From Axinella damicornis (Eukaryota > Porifera > Demospongiae > Axinellida > Axinellidae), in assembly GCA_963931865.1 (NCBI GenBank), contig OZ007514.1, positions 11,209,478 through 11,273,477 of the forward strand: 64,000 nt of DNA, read 5' to 3'. Of the stretch, positions 9,987 through 22,530 are shown one piece after another (within the stretch, counting starts at the first letter, position 1; the number at the start of each line of letters is the position of its first letter). The notes beneath the pieces are model-generated. The model was not told the origin of the DNA. It saw only the letters and a program-made list of their open reading frames with translations, and searched no databases. Position numbers and translations under genes: made by a program.

Positions 9987-12900
9987 ATGTTGGGGCCATT
10001 AAGGCTGAAGCGCCTTGCCGTGGCAACCCTGTTGCCTCTTCTGGTCCTTTCCACCACCTGCTCTGGGCACACTTACTACGTCAGTCCCACTCCTCACACA
10101 AAGTGTCCTGTACACCCCTGCCTCACTCTCTCTGAGTATGCACAACAACCTCATCTCTACGGCATCTCCAACACCACACTGCGACTGCTGCCTGGAGACC
10201 ATGTTCTCACTGTAAATTTTACAATGGAGAATACCACTGACTTCAAGATCTGTGCGCAGTTATCCACCCACACAGAAAATCATGCGGTAACAATTGTGTG
10301 CCAAGGCTTGGTTGGCTTTATGTTCAGAAATGATTCACATGTGGCACTGCGGGGTTTGACATTCAACTCTTGCGGAAATAGGGAGGTTGCTTCGATCTGC
10401 ATGACTACATACGGAGTGTCATTCTATTTAGGGCAGGACATTGACATTTTCAACTGTTCATTTCAGGACAGTGTTGGTACTGCAATGGGGGTGTTTTACA
10501 GTAGCCTGAACCTGGGGGGAAGCAACAGTTTCACAAACAACTGCAGGGAATGCTCTGAAATATGTCACCCACATGCACATGTTTTTGGAGGAGGAATTTA
10601 TGCAGTTGCTAGCACTTTGTTCTTCTCTGGGAACGGTGTTTTTGAAGGAAACTCTGCTGTTCATGGTGGAGGAATCTTTGCAGCAAGTAGTATTCTGAAC
10701 TTAACTGGAAGTCATACATTCAGTGTCAACTCAGCTCAACAGATTGGTGGAGGAATTTTTGTGCTGAACACTGCTCTCAACTTCACTGGGAACAGCACTT
10801 TCACAGCAAATGCAGCTGAATATGGTGGAGGAATTGGAGCAATGAACGTCTCTCAGAGCTTTGCTCAGGACAGTATTTTGAGAGGAAGCTCTGCCAAATA
10901 TGGTGGAGGAATGATCACTGAGCACAGCACTCCGCACTTTACTGGGAATAATACTCACTCAGTTGAACTTGGCGGGAGGAATGGTGTCATTCAAAACATC
11001 ACTCTATACTTCACTGGAAGCAGTAAGTTCATAGACAACACTGCTGAGTTTGGTGGAGGAATCTTTGCAGGCTGGAGCACTCTAGTTTTCACTGGGAGCA
11101 GTGTTTTCGCAGGCAACTCTGTTGGAAAAGATGGTGGAGGAATTGTAGTACTCCATAGCACTCTGAACTTCACTGGCAATAGTATTTCAGAAACAACTTG
11201 GCCAAGTATTATAGTGGAGGGATTCATGCAGGATACAGCACTCTATACTTCACCGGAGGCAGTAAGTTCATAGACAACACTGCAGAGTTTGGTGGAGGAA
11301 TCTTTGCAGGCTGGAGCACTCTAGTTTTCACTGGGAGCAGTGTTTTCGCAGGCAACTCTGTTGGAGAACATTGTGGAGGAATTGTAGCACAGCATAGCAC
11401 TCTGAACTTCACTGGCAATAGTACTTTCAGAAACAACTCGGCCAAGTATTATAGTGGAGGGATTGATGCAGGATACAGCACTCTATACTTCACTGGAGGC
11501 AGTAAGTTCATAGACAACACTGCAGAGTTTGGTGGAGGAATATTTTTAGGCTACAGCACTCTAATTTTCACTGGGAACAGTGTTTTCACAGGCAACTCAG
11601 CAGTTGGAGAAGATGGTGGAGGAATTGTAGTACTCCATAGCACTCTGAACTTCAGTGGGAATAATATTTTCATAAACAACTCAGCCAAGTATTATGGTGG
11701 AGGAATTAATTCGGTAAATGGCATTCTATACTTCACCGGTAACAGTGTATTCAAAGGCAACTTAGCTGGGAAGTACGGTGATGGAACTTCAGAATCTATT
11801 ACGGAGTATCTTGGTGGAGGATTCTATACAAAGCACAGCAATCTGAGTTTAATTGGAAATGTTACTTTTGCTAATAATTCTGCAGAATATGGCGGAGGTG
11901 TCTATGCATGGTACAGTACTTTGGAACTTGCCGGTAATAGTACTTTCAAGAACAATTCAGCTACAGCCTTTGGAGGAGGATTCTATACAAAGCGAAGCAT
12001 TTTGAAATTTGCTGGAAATACTACAGGTTACAATACTGAGAAGCACAGCGGAAGCAGCTGCACCTCAGACACTGCAGTCTTCATTAGTAATTTGGCATCA
12101 GTACATGGAGGAGCAATGTATACAGGTGACAGTACCTTAAGTTTTGAAAGTTGCAACTTCTTTACTGGAAATTCAGCGGGTTACTATGGTGGAGGAATAC
12201 ACACTGAGAACAGCACTCTGAAGTTTAGTGGAGATACGATGTTCATCTCAAACTCAGGACGTCTGCAAGGCGGAGGGATCAATGGACTAGGGTCAAGCAT
12301 CTACTTCAGTGGACACACCAGCTTCACAGCAAACATTGCTGCAAGGGGTGGGGGAGAATATCTAGCATATTCATTTAACTTCTTCTCTCGTTATGCTATT
12401 CTCACAATGGATGGCAACAATGTGACGGAGTATGGAGGAGCAGTGTATGTGGAGGATTATGGCCCTGTCTCCTACTGTTTTGATATTAATGTGTTTGAAT
12501 TTGATAGGTGCTTCTTTCAAATTGAAGGGTCACACAATGTTTTGAACCTTACAGAATATGAACTTAAAGCATATCTCAACATCCACCTGCAATTTTATAG
12601 CAATTATGCACAGATAGCCGGAAGTGCAGTGTATGGTGGTGTACTGAATGCCTGTACCATGGAAGTGTATGACGAAATTGGAGATCAAACCTCAACGTAT
12701 ACATCCCTATTCTATCTGGAACTGGAAGCAGACAGCATTTCATCTGATCCATACAGAGTGCTGCTGTGTGAAGACGGAATCCCAAATCTCAACACCTCCA
12801 ATTCAGAATTGGTTAGTCAAGTGTATCCAGGTGAACTGCTCCATTTTCCAGTAGTCGCAGCTGGACAGGGAGAAGATACCACTCCTGCTGTGATCAGAGC

Positions 12901-14689
12901 ATTCTTTAATGACACATATGGAAATGCATCAATAGCTCAATTTCAAGATATTCAAAACGTGAAAAAAAATTGCACAGAACTTTACTATCAAGTTCACTCA
13001 TCAGCTACAAACTACAATGAGACATTAGTGCTGTACGCAGATGGTCCATGTTCAACCGATGGACAGCTCCTGAGGATATCCTTACAATTTCTTCCCTGTC
13101 CTCCTGGATTCAGTTTGAACTCATCTGAGAGTACCTGCGGGTGTGAACCAAGGCTTCAGAAGTATACCACCGAGTGTAACATCACCAAGAAGACAGTATA
13201 TCGTGAGGGAGTGTTTTGGGTAGGGTATGACAATCACTTACAAGCACTTATTCTACAGCCGCACTGCCCATTTGACTACTGCAGACTGGCTACAGACCGC
13301 ATTAGCTTTTCTCTCAACAATTCTGACTTGCAGTGTGAAAACAGTAGGTCAGGTATTTTATGTGGAAAGTGTAAATCAGGTCTTAGCCTCGCTCTTGGTA
13401 GTTCCAATTGTTTGCAGTGTTCCAACCTGTACGTGTTGCTTATCATCCCATTTGCCTTGGCTGGGATTGCTTTAGTCCTGCTCCTGCTGGTTTGCAAGCT
13501 CACGGTTGCAGCTGGAACCATCAATGGGCTGATCTTCTATGCGAACATTGTCACAGTCAATCGTGCAATCTTCTTCCCACCCAATGAAACCAACATTCTG
13601 ACAGTATTCATAGCCTGGCTTAACCTCGACTTGGGCATCGAGACCTGCTTCTTTGATGGAATGGATGAGTATGCTAAAAGTTGGCTACAATTTGTCTTTC
13701 CTCTGTATGTGTGGAGCTTAGTGAGCCTGATAATAGTCAGCAGTGAATATTCCCCAAGGATTGCAAGGCTGTTTGGTTCCAATCCAGTTGCAGTTCTGGC
13801 AACACTCTTTCTACTTTCTTATTCCAAGCTCCTTCGTACCATTATTGCAACATTTTCCTTCACCTTCCTGGACTATCCTGATGATGTGCAGGTTGCTGTG
13901 TGGCTGTACGACGGCAACATCCAGTATCTACACGGCAAGCACATTGCCCTCTTTCTCATTGCTTTGCTGACGCTTGTGATCTTCTATCTTCCCTACACAC
14001 TCCTCCTCACTGTGGGACAGTGGCTTCAAGCAAAGTCCAATCGAAAGCTCTGTTATTGGATCAACAAGCCCAGAATAAAACCATTCCTGGATGCCTACCA
14101 TGCACCATATAAAGACAAACATCGCTACTGGATTGGATTGCTGCTTTGTCTTCGCTGTGTTCTCCTCCTTGTATTTGCTTTCAACACTCAAGCTGATCCA
14201 AGTCTCAACCTTCTGGCCATCTCTTCCGTGGCATTTGGGCTAATACTAATCACACGATACACTGGTGCAGTGTACAGGATGTTGTGGGTTGATATTCTTG
14301 AAGCTTCCTTCATTTTCAACCTTGGTATTTTCGCTGTAGCCACCTACTACGTGAAACTTGCTGTGGTACCAGTTAGCCAGGCTGCTGTTGCATACACCTC
14401 AGTGAGTGTAGTGTTTGCCACATTCATTGGAGCGCTCCTCTACAACACTTACCAGCAAGTGCGACCCAAACTGCAGCAGACTGTCCAAAAGCTGTGTTGT
14501 CATGAGGAGAGAGCGAGCTCTAATGGCAACAGTTCAGATGAGGACGTAGACGTGGACCATGAAGATCAACCATTGTTGTCTCCCACTATGACTGTTATTG
14601 AGCGTCCAACTCCACGACCACTTGGTGTGAAGAATGTCTTCAATCAACTTCGAGAGCCACTTGATTTGATTGATTCAAATGATCCATGA
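9987..14689 (+). pseudogene. Pmp-like beta-helix/multipass membrane protein, copy 2 (one-base frameshift)
   Basis: Same family as 25216-29613. The start ATG at 9987 opens a clear signal peptide (hydrophobic LLPLLVLSTTCSG before HTYYV). The frame breaks near 11186: AGTATTTCAGAAAC is read where its own internal repeat at 11420 has AGTACTTTCAGAAAC, so one base is missing. With one base restored, the 4,703 bp divide exactly into 1,568 codons. Beyond the break follow more GGGI coils, the Cys-rich box, 8-10 membrane segments and the tail ending LREPLDLIDSNDP. The coil region contains a recent three-fold 240-bp internal duplication. Because the rest is open for 1163 codons, the shift may be recent, polymorphic or a homopolymer sequencing error. 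AATAAA lies 243 bp after the stop. Confidence 0.8.
11021..11740 (+). repeat. Three-copy 240-bp higher-order repeat inside copy 2
   Basis: CAGTAAGTTCATAGACAACA occurs at about 11021, 11260 and 11500. Units are 239, 240 and about 240 bp, i.e. 80 codons or about three beta-helix coils. The 239-bp unit is the one with the frameshift. Near-identity between units indicates recent unequal crossing-over or slippage. Confidence 0.9.
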
Positions 14690-14931
14690 GATTGGGCAAC
14701 TCATATCATACTGATACTAGTAGCTACATGCACAACTGCAGGTTATACAATTAGTTTTGACGTAGCTACACATGTGTTACACAATGCTGATTCTCAGTTA
14801 GTTCCCTTGTCTAACTATGATGCACATATTGTTTGGTTATATCACATATCATGACTTTGTAATTAGAGACATTTATTTTGTACATTGACTTGTATACAAC
14901 AGCTGCAATAGATGTGTGAGTGCCCACAGCT

Positions 14932-14937
14932 AATAAA
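14932..14937 (+). terminator. Polyadenylation signal AATAAA for copy 2
   Basis: Canonical hexamer 243 bp downstream of the copy 2 stop codon, in TGCCCACAGCTAATAAATC. The related flank at about 15790 has diverged and lost it. Confidence 0.5.
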
Positions 14938-15296
14938 TCTGATTATGTCCTTTGGTAATTGTACGTGTCCCACTATGCTATTTCTGGTAGCTAACCCCTG
15001 GCCCAAAAAATCATAATTGACCAAGACGATCGATGAGTGTATCGATCTATCTTGGGACTTGATGTGATGAGAATGCCTCAGGCTCCCAATTAGTGCCGGC
15101 GACCCTCAGTGTTGTTGCGCTCGTTGTTTAGCTAAGTATTATAGAGATACAGCCAACAAGGTTGAAACCTTGCACACCAAACAAAGGCGTTAGAAGTTTA
15201 TGCTGAATCTTATTAGAAGGCCTTAGCTATATGCAGGCCACTGCCACGTGTCTATAGCTTACCTATCAGTTGCTGACATTACTGTGATGATAATTG

Positions 15297-15840
15297 TTAG
15301 CATTTACATGCATGGAACAACCTACTACACTGTAGCCTGCTACACTGTAGCACTATGCACAGACTGTTAGTAATGACATTGATGGTCATGATCATACCAT
15401 AGAGTGTTTCATCACATAGTTCAGATGACGAAGTATAGACGTGGATCATGAAGCTCAGCCTTTGTTGTTTCCCACTATGAGAGCCCAATTCCTCGGCCAC
15501 ATGGTATGAACAATGCCTTCAATCAACTTCGAGATCTTGATTGATACAAATGATCCGTGAAATTGGGCAACTCATGTCACATTGATGCTTATACATGCAC
15601 AACTAGTATTGCTACATTTATTATTATGGTAAGAAATGAAACCGAGGATCTGCTTTGTAAAACACAGAAGAACTAATGTAGCTATGTGTCAATTGCATGC
15701 ATGATGTATAACCATACGTAACCATTTCTTATGTACATTGGCTTGTGCCGTAAGTTACAACAGCAGCAATAGGTATGTGAGTGCCCACAGCTAATTATAT
15801 GAGATGTCTTTTGCATGGCATACTTTACAATTGTATGTGT
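15297..15840 (+). pseudogene. Relic of a fifth Pmp-like copy (5' flank joined to 3' end)
   Basis: 15300-15410 matches the upstream flank of copy 4 (25029-25115; shared CTATGCACAGACTGTTAG and GACATTGATGGTCATGATCAT). Directly after it, 15416-15590 matches the tail and stop region of copy 2 (AGTTCAGATGA..., CTTCAATCAACTTCGAGA, GATACAAATGATCC), with stops and small deletions. 3' UTR similarity continues to about 15840. Almost the entire coding body has been deleted. Confidence 0.75.
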
Positions 15841-16139
15841 GACATGCAGCATTATCAAAATCTTTTACACAGCACTTATATTCATCTATGGTAAATGGTG
15901 ACCATCTACACAAGATCATGACATTACTTCAATTCCAAGAAATGTATAAAGCAGTTGTCATGCTATACCGGTAGAGGGACCATTACGTGCTCCGGATGAA
16001 TTTATTAGAATTTGTCAAGTGCAGAACATGATCTCTAGTAGCTAGCAACAAGCTTACTTTATAGCTTAAATGCTGTTTGTGGAAAAGATTAACTAAGAGT
16101 CGATTGCTTGCTAATCACTGGTCTTCATTCAGTATTCAG

Positions 16140-17011
16140 CCTCACATGTATACCATACTTAAACATGACAGAGTGAGCAACCTGTATTTCCCCAGTCACC
16201 TTTTCCTTTCCACCATGTACATGTTGCCATGGTTTTAATCATCATTTCACACTTGTCCCCAGGTGTAGGAATCATTCATCATAATCTTGTTTGCATACGT
16301 TTTTTTGCACTGTAGCTATCTTACATGCTTTTGCAATTCAAGTGATTTAATATCCAGTCACAATTTGCAAGTTGCAGATGAAAGAACAGCTTACGTAAGG
16401 TGCCTTAAGTTGCAATCATTTTTTGTTGGGCATTGTGCTCTAGATATCATGTGTACAAATTGTGCATTTGTCAGATCTCAATGTTTGGCTTTAAAATTTA
16501 TGTTTTATTGGTGAAATCCCCACCTTGACTGAGAGGGGGGAGTTGAGGCTTAACATTGATTGCTTGCTGCATTGGGTGCTTTCAGCATTTGGAGGGGAAC
16601 ATTTACATTGTAACGCTACGCACAGACTGTTTGTGATGACCTTGATGGTCATGTGGCCTACATTATAGAGTACTAGTGTTGGCTTCGTGTGCTCTCTCTT
16701 TCATGACATGCCAACAGTATTAATCCATTGTGGACAAAGTGATGGCCTCGTATAATTATTCATTGCACCAGTCAATGGCTTTGTCAGATACTCATCATAG
16801 AATGATGTTCCCATCTAAAACTGTGGCAGCTACTAGGTTTCAACTACATTAATTTTATGGAGATGTAGACCGTCTATATACACATTGAACCAATTAATCT
16901 GGGTGGTTTTGCGTGTTTAATATATGGTGTTCCTTATATCTAACTACTCATTGACTGGATATATACGTTGGGGCCATCAAGGCCGGAATCCCTTGCCATG
17001 AACTATAACAT
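16140..17011 (+). pseudogene. Relic of a further Pmp-like copy: 5' flank plus broken signal-peptide start
   Basis: 16140-16700 aligns with the copy 4 upstream flank (24515-25115; TTTGCATACGTTTT, CACAGACTGTT, GATGGTCATG). 16916-17011 aligns with its leader and start: CTACTCATTGACTGGATATA stands in place of CTCATTCACTGGAGTATG, then TTGGGGCCATCAAGGC and CCTTGCCATG. The ATG is lost and the homology stops after the signal peptide. Confidence 0.65.
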
Positions 17012-18120
17012 GTCGACAGGCCTAAGCTTAACTATAAGGGGGAGTTGGCTGTGTTAAGGGTCTGTCCTTTTTCCTAAGTCAGTTCATTGCAGGTTTTCAA
17101 TAATTATCAGGAAATTTTCAGTATGACAAATAGGGTATTTTCCATCACATGCATCAGGCTTAGGAAGCACCTGTGAGGATACCAGGGAAATCTTTCGGAA
17201 ACTAAAGGGCACAGCTTGTAACCTAATAAGGTACACGAAACAAGCTTAAGCTTCATATTAAATTTAGTTTTTACAGATTTTCCCCTGGTTTCTTTGCAGG
17301 TTTCCTAAGATAGCAAGTTGGATACATAATACTTTTGTCGGTAGGTTATTTCACTGTTTTAATTGCATGAGTGAGAAAAGTGACACTGAGGTATACACTT
17401 AGCAGCTGTCGACAAGGATCCTCAAAATTGAAGGCAAGCGAAATGGTGGACAGATCACTTTATAGAATGTGGAAAAGATTTTTTGATACTATCTCTGTGG
17501 TAACTTCATATAGCTAGCTATACCAATCACTTGCTGATCATTGCATTACTACAGTGTTCAGAGACACATGACGTAGCTACCAATCTTAAGGATGGTGTGT
17601 TATTTGGAGCAACCTGCATTCCCCCGATTCCGTTTTACTTCCCACCACCTACTCTGGCTAGACTCTTTCTGTGCTGGTAGCTACTGTAGCCATGCTTTTA
17701 GGGTGCCTGAATCTTAGCTTTTTCGAGAGGTGAAATATTACAGGCCACCATTAAATCCTTTTACATGCTTGTCAGGGGAAGTAGCTAGAGCTTAACGTTG
17801 ATAGCTGTATGCATTAATAAGTCCTTCTAGATGGTCCGAGTTAAAGGGCTGGATTGAAAACAACTGGTAGCTAATAGTTTGTATAGTGCACTGTAGCTAA
17901 TCTAAAGTAAAGTGACCGTGCATGGTGGTAGTTTGATACTCACTGTGTTATAAGTTATAGTACAACTATAATATACATGAATTCATAAACAATATCAAAG
18001 CGATGCTCATGCTTACAACTATAGCAGTCCCACACTATTGTTATAAGTGTACACATTTATGCATATTCTGCCAGTGAGTGGTCATGCTCATTTGCTGGTG
18101 GTGTTGCTTTTCTGTAGCTG
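17012..18120. other. Intergenic flank of copy 3, no gene seen
   Basis: Contains another degraded piece of the family's upstream flank (about 17400-17450, ATTGAAGGCAAGCG). No other feature is recognised. Confidence 0.4.
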
Positions 18121-18138
18121 CAGTTCATTCACTGGAGT

Positions 18139-21100
18139 ATGTTGAGGCCATCAAGGCTGGGGTGCCTTGCCATGGCATCCCTGTTGCTTCTTCTGGTCCT
18201 TTCCACCGCCTGCTCTGGGCACACTTACTACGTCAGTCCCACTCCTGACACACCGTGTCCTGCACACCCCTGCCTCACTCTCTCTGAGTATGCACAACAA
18301 CCTCACCTCTACGGCACCTCCAACACCACACTGCTACTGCTGCCTGGAGACCACGTTCTCAGTGTAAACTTTACAGTGGAGGATACCACTGACTTTGAGA
18401 TCTCTGCACAGTTATCCTCAAGCACAGAAAACCACTCAGCAATGATTGTGTGCCAAGGTTTAGTTGGTTTTATATTTAGAAACATTTCACACATGGTACT
18501 GCAGGGTTTGACATTTACCTCTTGTGGAAAAGGCATGGCTGTATACTATTCTGGCTACCTGACTACATACGGACTAGTAATCTACTTTGGGCAGGACATC
18601 AAGATTTCCAACTGTTCATTTCAGGACAGTGTTGGTACTGCAATGGGGGTGTTCTACAGTAGCCTGAGGCTGAGAGGAAGCAACAGTTTCACAAACAACT
18701 GCAGGGAGTGCTCTGACAGAAATCACACACAGGAACATCATTTAGGAGGAGGGATTTATGCAGAAACTAGCATCCTGTTCTTCTCTGGGGACAGCATTGT
18801 TGGAGGAAATACTGCTGAAAGTGGTGGGGGAATCTATGCAGAAAATAGTGTTCTGAATTTCACTGGAAGTCATACTTTCAGTGACAACTCAGCCCAACTG
18901 CTTGGAGGAGGAATTTATGCACTGAACACTGCTCTGACCTTCACTGGGAGCAGTACTTTCACAGCCAATACAGCTGAATTTGGTGGAGGAGGAATTGGAG
19001 CAATATGCACCTCTCTTGCTTCCGCTTTGGACAACACTCTGTACATCGCTGGGGACAGTGTTTTCAGAGGCAACACAGCCAGATACGGAGGAGGAATCTT
19101 TACTGTGCTCAGCACTCTGTACTTCAGTGGGAACAAATCTTTTACAGACAACTCAGCTGAATTTGGTGGAGGAATCGACTTGTTAAACAGCACTCTAAAC
19201 GTCACCGGAAGTGCTATGTTCAGAAAAAATTCAGCTCAACTTGGCGGAGGAATGTTTATAGAGAACAGTACTCTTGCTTTCACTGGGAATGGTATTTTCA
19301 CAGGAAATTCAGATGGACAATATGGTGGAGGAATGGTAGCACAGCTCAGCACTCTGATCTTCAATGGGAATAGTATTTTCAGCAACAACTCAGTTGAGTA
19401 TTATGGTGGAGGAGTTCATGCATTATACAGCACTCTATACTTCACTGGTAACGTTGTATTCAGAGAAAACTCAGCCGGAAAGTACGATAAAGGATCTTCC
19501 GATATAGGATATTTTGGTGGAGGAATCTATGCATGGTACAGCACTCTGAGTTTAGTTGGAAATACTATCTTTCGAAGGAATTCGGCTGAAAATGGTGGAG
19601 GTGTGTATGCATGGTTCAGTACTTTTGACCTCACTGGTAATAGTACTTTCAGTAACAATTCAGCAAAAACCTCTGGTGGAGGATTCTATGCAAAGGGAAG
19701 CATTGTGAAATTTGCTGGAACTACTACAGACGACAACACTGGAAACCACAGTGAAGACAGCTGCAGCTCAGGCACTTCTGTCTTTGCTAGTAATTTGGCA
19801 TCGATACATGGAGGAGCAGTATATATAGCTGACAGTAAATTAAGCTTTGAAATGTGCAATATTTTCTTCGGAAATTCAGCAGGTTACTATGGGGGAGGAA
19901 TACATGCTGACAACAGCACTCTGAAGTTCAGTGGAGACACCACCTTTGGTTCAAACACAGCACGTCTGCAAGGTGGAGGGATCAGTGAACTGGGTCAAGC
20001 ATCCACTTCAGTGGCAACACCAGCTTCACAGCAAACACTGCCGCAAGAGGTGGGGGAGAGTATCTAGCAAATTCATTTAATTTCTTCTCTCGCTATTCTA
20101 TTCTCGCTTTCGATGGCAACAATGTGACAGAGTATGGAGGAGCAGTGTATGTGGAGGATTCTTATCCAGCCTCCTACTGTTTCGGTGTTGACAAATTCAA
20201 TTTGGATAGGTGCTTCTTTCAAATCGATGAGTTGATCAATTATCAGACCCGTACTGACTATGAAATTCAAGCATATCTCGATATCTACCTAACCTTTCAT
20301 GCCAATTATGCACAGATAGCTGGAAGTGCAGTGTATGGTGGTGTACTAAATGGCTGTATCATGGAACTGTATTACAAAACTGGAGGGCAAACGGTCAGCA
20401 GTCAACCCCTACTCTATTTGCAATTGGAAGCAGACAGCATTTCATCTGATCCATTCAAAGTGCTGCTGTGTGAAGACGGCATCCCAAATCTCAACACCTC
20501 CACTTCAGAATTGGTTAGACAAGTGCATCCAGGTGAACTGCTCCACTTTCCAGTAGTCGCATCCGGACAGGGAGAAGACACCACACCTGCTGTGATCAGA
20601 GCATTCTTTAATGACTCATTTGGAATTGCCTCTTTAGGTCAATTTCAAGATATTCAAAAAGTTACGAAAAATTGCACAGAACTTTATTATCAAGTGCATT
20701 CATCAGCTACCAACTACAATGAGACATTAGTGCTGTATGCAGATGGTTCATGTTCAACCGATGGACAGCTTCTGAATATACATTTAAAATTTCTTCCCTG
20801 CCCACCTGGATTTAGCTTGAATTCCTCTGAATCATCTGAGAATACCTGTGATTGTGAACCAAGGCTTCAGAAGTACACCACCGAGTGTAACATCACCAAA
20901 ATGACAATAACTCATGAGGGAGTGTTCTGGGTAGGGTACGACAATCACTCACAAACACTGATTCTACAGCCGCACTGCCCATTTGACTACTGCAAACCGG
21001 CTACAGACCGTATTAGCTTCCCTCTCAACAACACTGACTTGCAGTGTGAAAACAAAAGATCAGGTATTCTATGTGGAAAGTGCAAATCAGGTCTTAGCCT

Positions 21101-22530
21101 CGCTCTTGGTAGTTCCAATTGTTTGCAGTGTTCCAACCTCCACGTGCTGCTGATCATTCCGTTTGCCCTGGGTGGGATTGCCTTAGTCCTCCTTCTGCTA
21201 GTCTGCAAGCTCACGGTTGCAGCTGGAACCATCAATGGGCTGATCTTCTATGCGAACATTGTCACAGTCAATCGTGCAATCTTCTTCCCACCCAATGAAA
21301 CCAACATTCTGACAGTGTTCATAGCCTGGCTTAACCTGGACCTTGGCATCGAGACTTGCTTCTTTGACGGAATGGATGAGTACGTTAAAAGTTGGCTACA
21401 ATTTGTCTTTCCTCTGTATGTGTGGAGCTTATTGAGCCTGATAATAGTCAGCAGTGAATATTCCCCAAGGATTGCAAGGCTGTTTGGTTCCAATCCAGTT
21501 GCAGTTCTGGCAACACTCTTTCTACTTTCTTATTCCAAACTCCTTCGTACCATTATTGCTACATTTTCCTTCACCTTCCTGGACTATCCTGATGATGTGC
21601 AAGTTGCTGTGTGGCTGTACGACGGCAACATCCAGTATCTACACGGCAAGCACATTGCCCTCTTTCTCATCGCTTTGTTGACGCTTCTGGTCTTCTATCT
21701 TCCCTACACACTCCTCCTCACTGTGGGACAGTGGCTTCAAGCAAAGTCCAATCGAAAGCTCTTTTATTGGATCAACAAGCCCAGAATAAAACCATTCCTG
21801 GATGCCTACCATGCACCATATAAAGACAAGCATCGCTACTGGATTGGATTGCTGCTTTGTCTTCGCTGTGTTCTCCTTCTTGTATTTGCTTTCAACACTC
21901 AAGCTGATCCCAGTCTCAACCTTCTGGCCATCTCTTCAGTGGCATTTGGGCTAATACTAATCACACGATACACTGGTGCAGTGTACAGAATGCTGTGGGT
22001 TGATATTCTTGAAGCCTCTTTCGTTTTCAACCTCGGTATTTTCGCTGTAGCCACCTACTATGTTAACTCATTACCTACTACTGCAAACAGCTCAAAGAAG
22101 CAGAAGAACATGTACAAAGTATTAACGCCTAATATTAACCCCCCTATATAAAATCTTATGGGCTTATGGGTATCCTCCGGGCTCATTTGGCTGCTACGGG
22201 GTGCAATGGGTTAAACTTGCTGTAGTACCAGTTAGCCAGGCTGCTGTTGCATACACCTCAGTGAGTGTAGTATTTGCCACATTCATTGGAGTGCTCCTAT
22301 ACAACACTTACCAGCAAGTGCGACCCAAACTGCAGCAGATTGTCCTACAGCTGTGTCATCATGAGGAGAGAGAGAGGTCTACAAATGGCAACAACTCAGT
22401 TGACGTTGCACAGGAAGCTAGACCTTTGCTGACTCCCACTGTGTCTATTATAGAACGCCCAACTCCACAGCCACTTGTCTTCAATCAACTTCGAGAGCCA
22501 CTTGATTTGATTGATACAAACGACCCATGA
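18139..22530 (+). pseudogene. Pmp-like beta-helix/multipass membrane protein, copy 3 (frameshift plus transposon insertion)
   Basis: The start ATG 18139 and signal peptide are intact, followed by the HTYYV N-terminus and GGGI coils. The frame breaks near 19993, where GAACTGGGTCAAGC replaces GATTGGGGTCAAGC of the paralogues (one G missing). It reopens in the next frame through the Cys-rich box and membrane segments, then is cut after TYYV by a 144-bp TTAA-flanked insertion (22067-22210). The last membrane segment and the tail (ending LREPLDLIDTNDP) follow intact. Removing 148 bp (insert plus one TTAA) and restoring one base gives exactly 1,415 codons, so these two events explain the damage. 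It is probably non-functional, or it produces a protein lacking the last membrane segment and the sorting tail. Confidence 0.85.
22067..22210. mobile_element. 144-bp piggyBac-like MITE (TTAA target)
   Basis: Alignment with the three paralogues places the insertion precisely between TACTATG-TTAA (22063-22066) and TTAA-ACTTGC (22211-22214). TTAA is duplicated, which is the hallmark of piggyBac-type insertion. Ends are CTCATTAC on the left and, reverse-complemented, CCCATTGC on the right (6 of 8 match). The inverted repeats are short and no other copy was noticed in the window. Confidence 0.7.
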
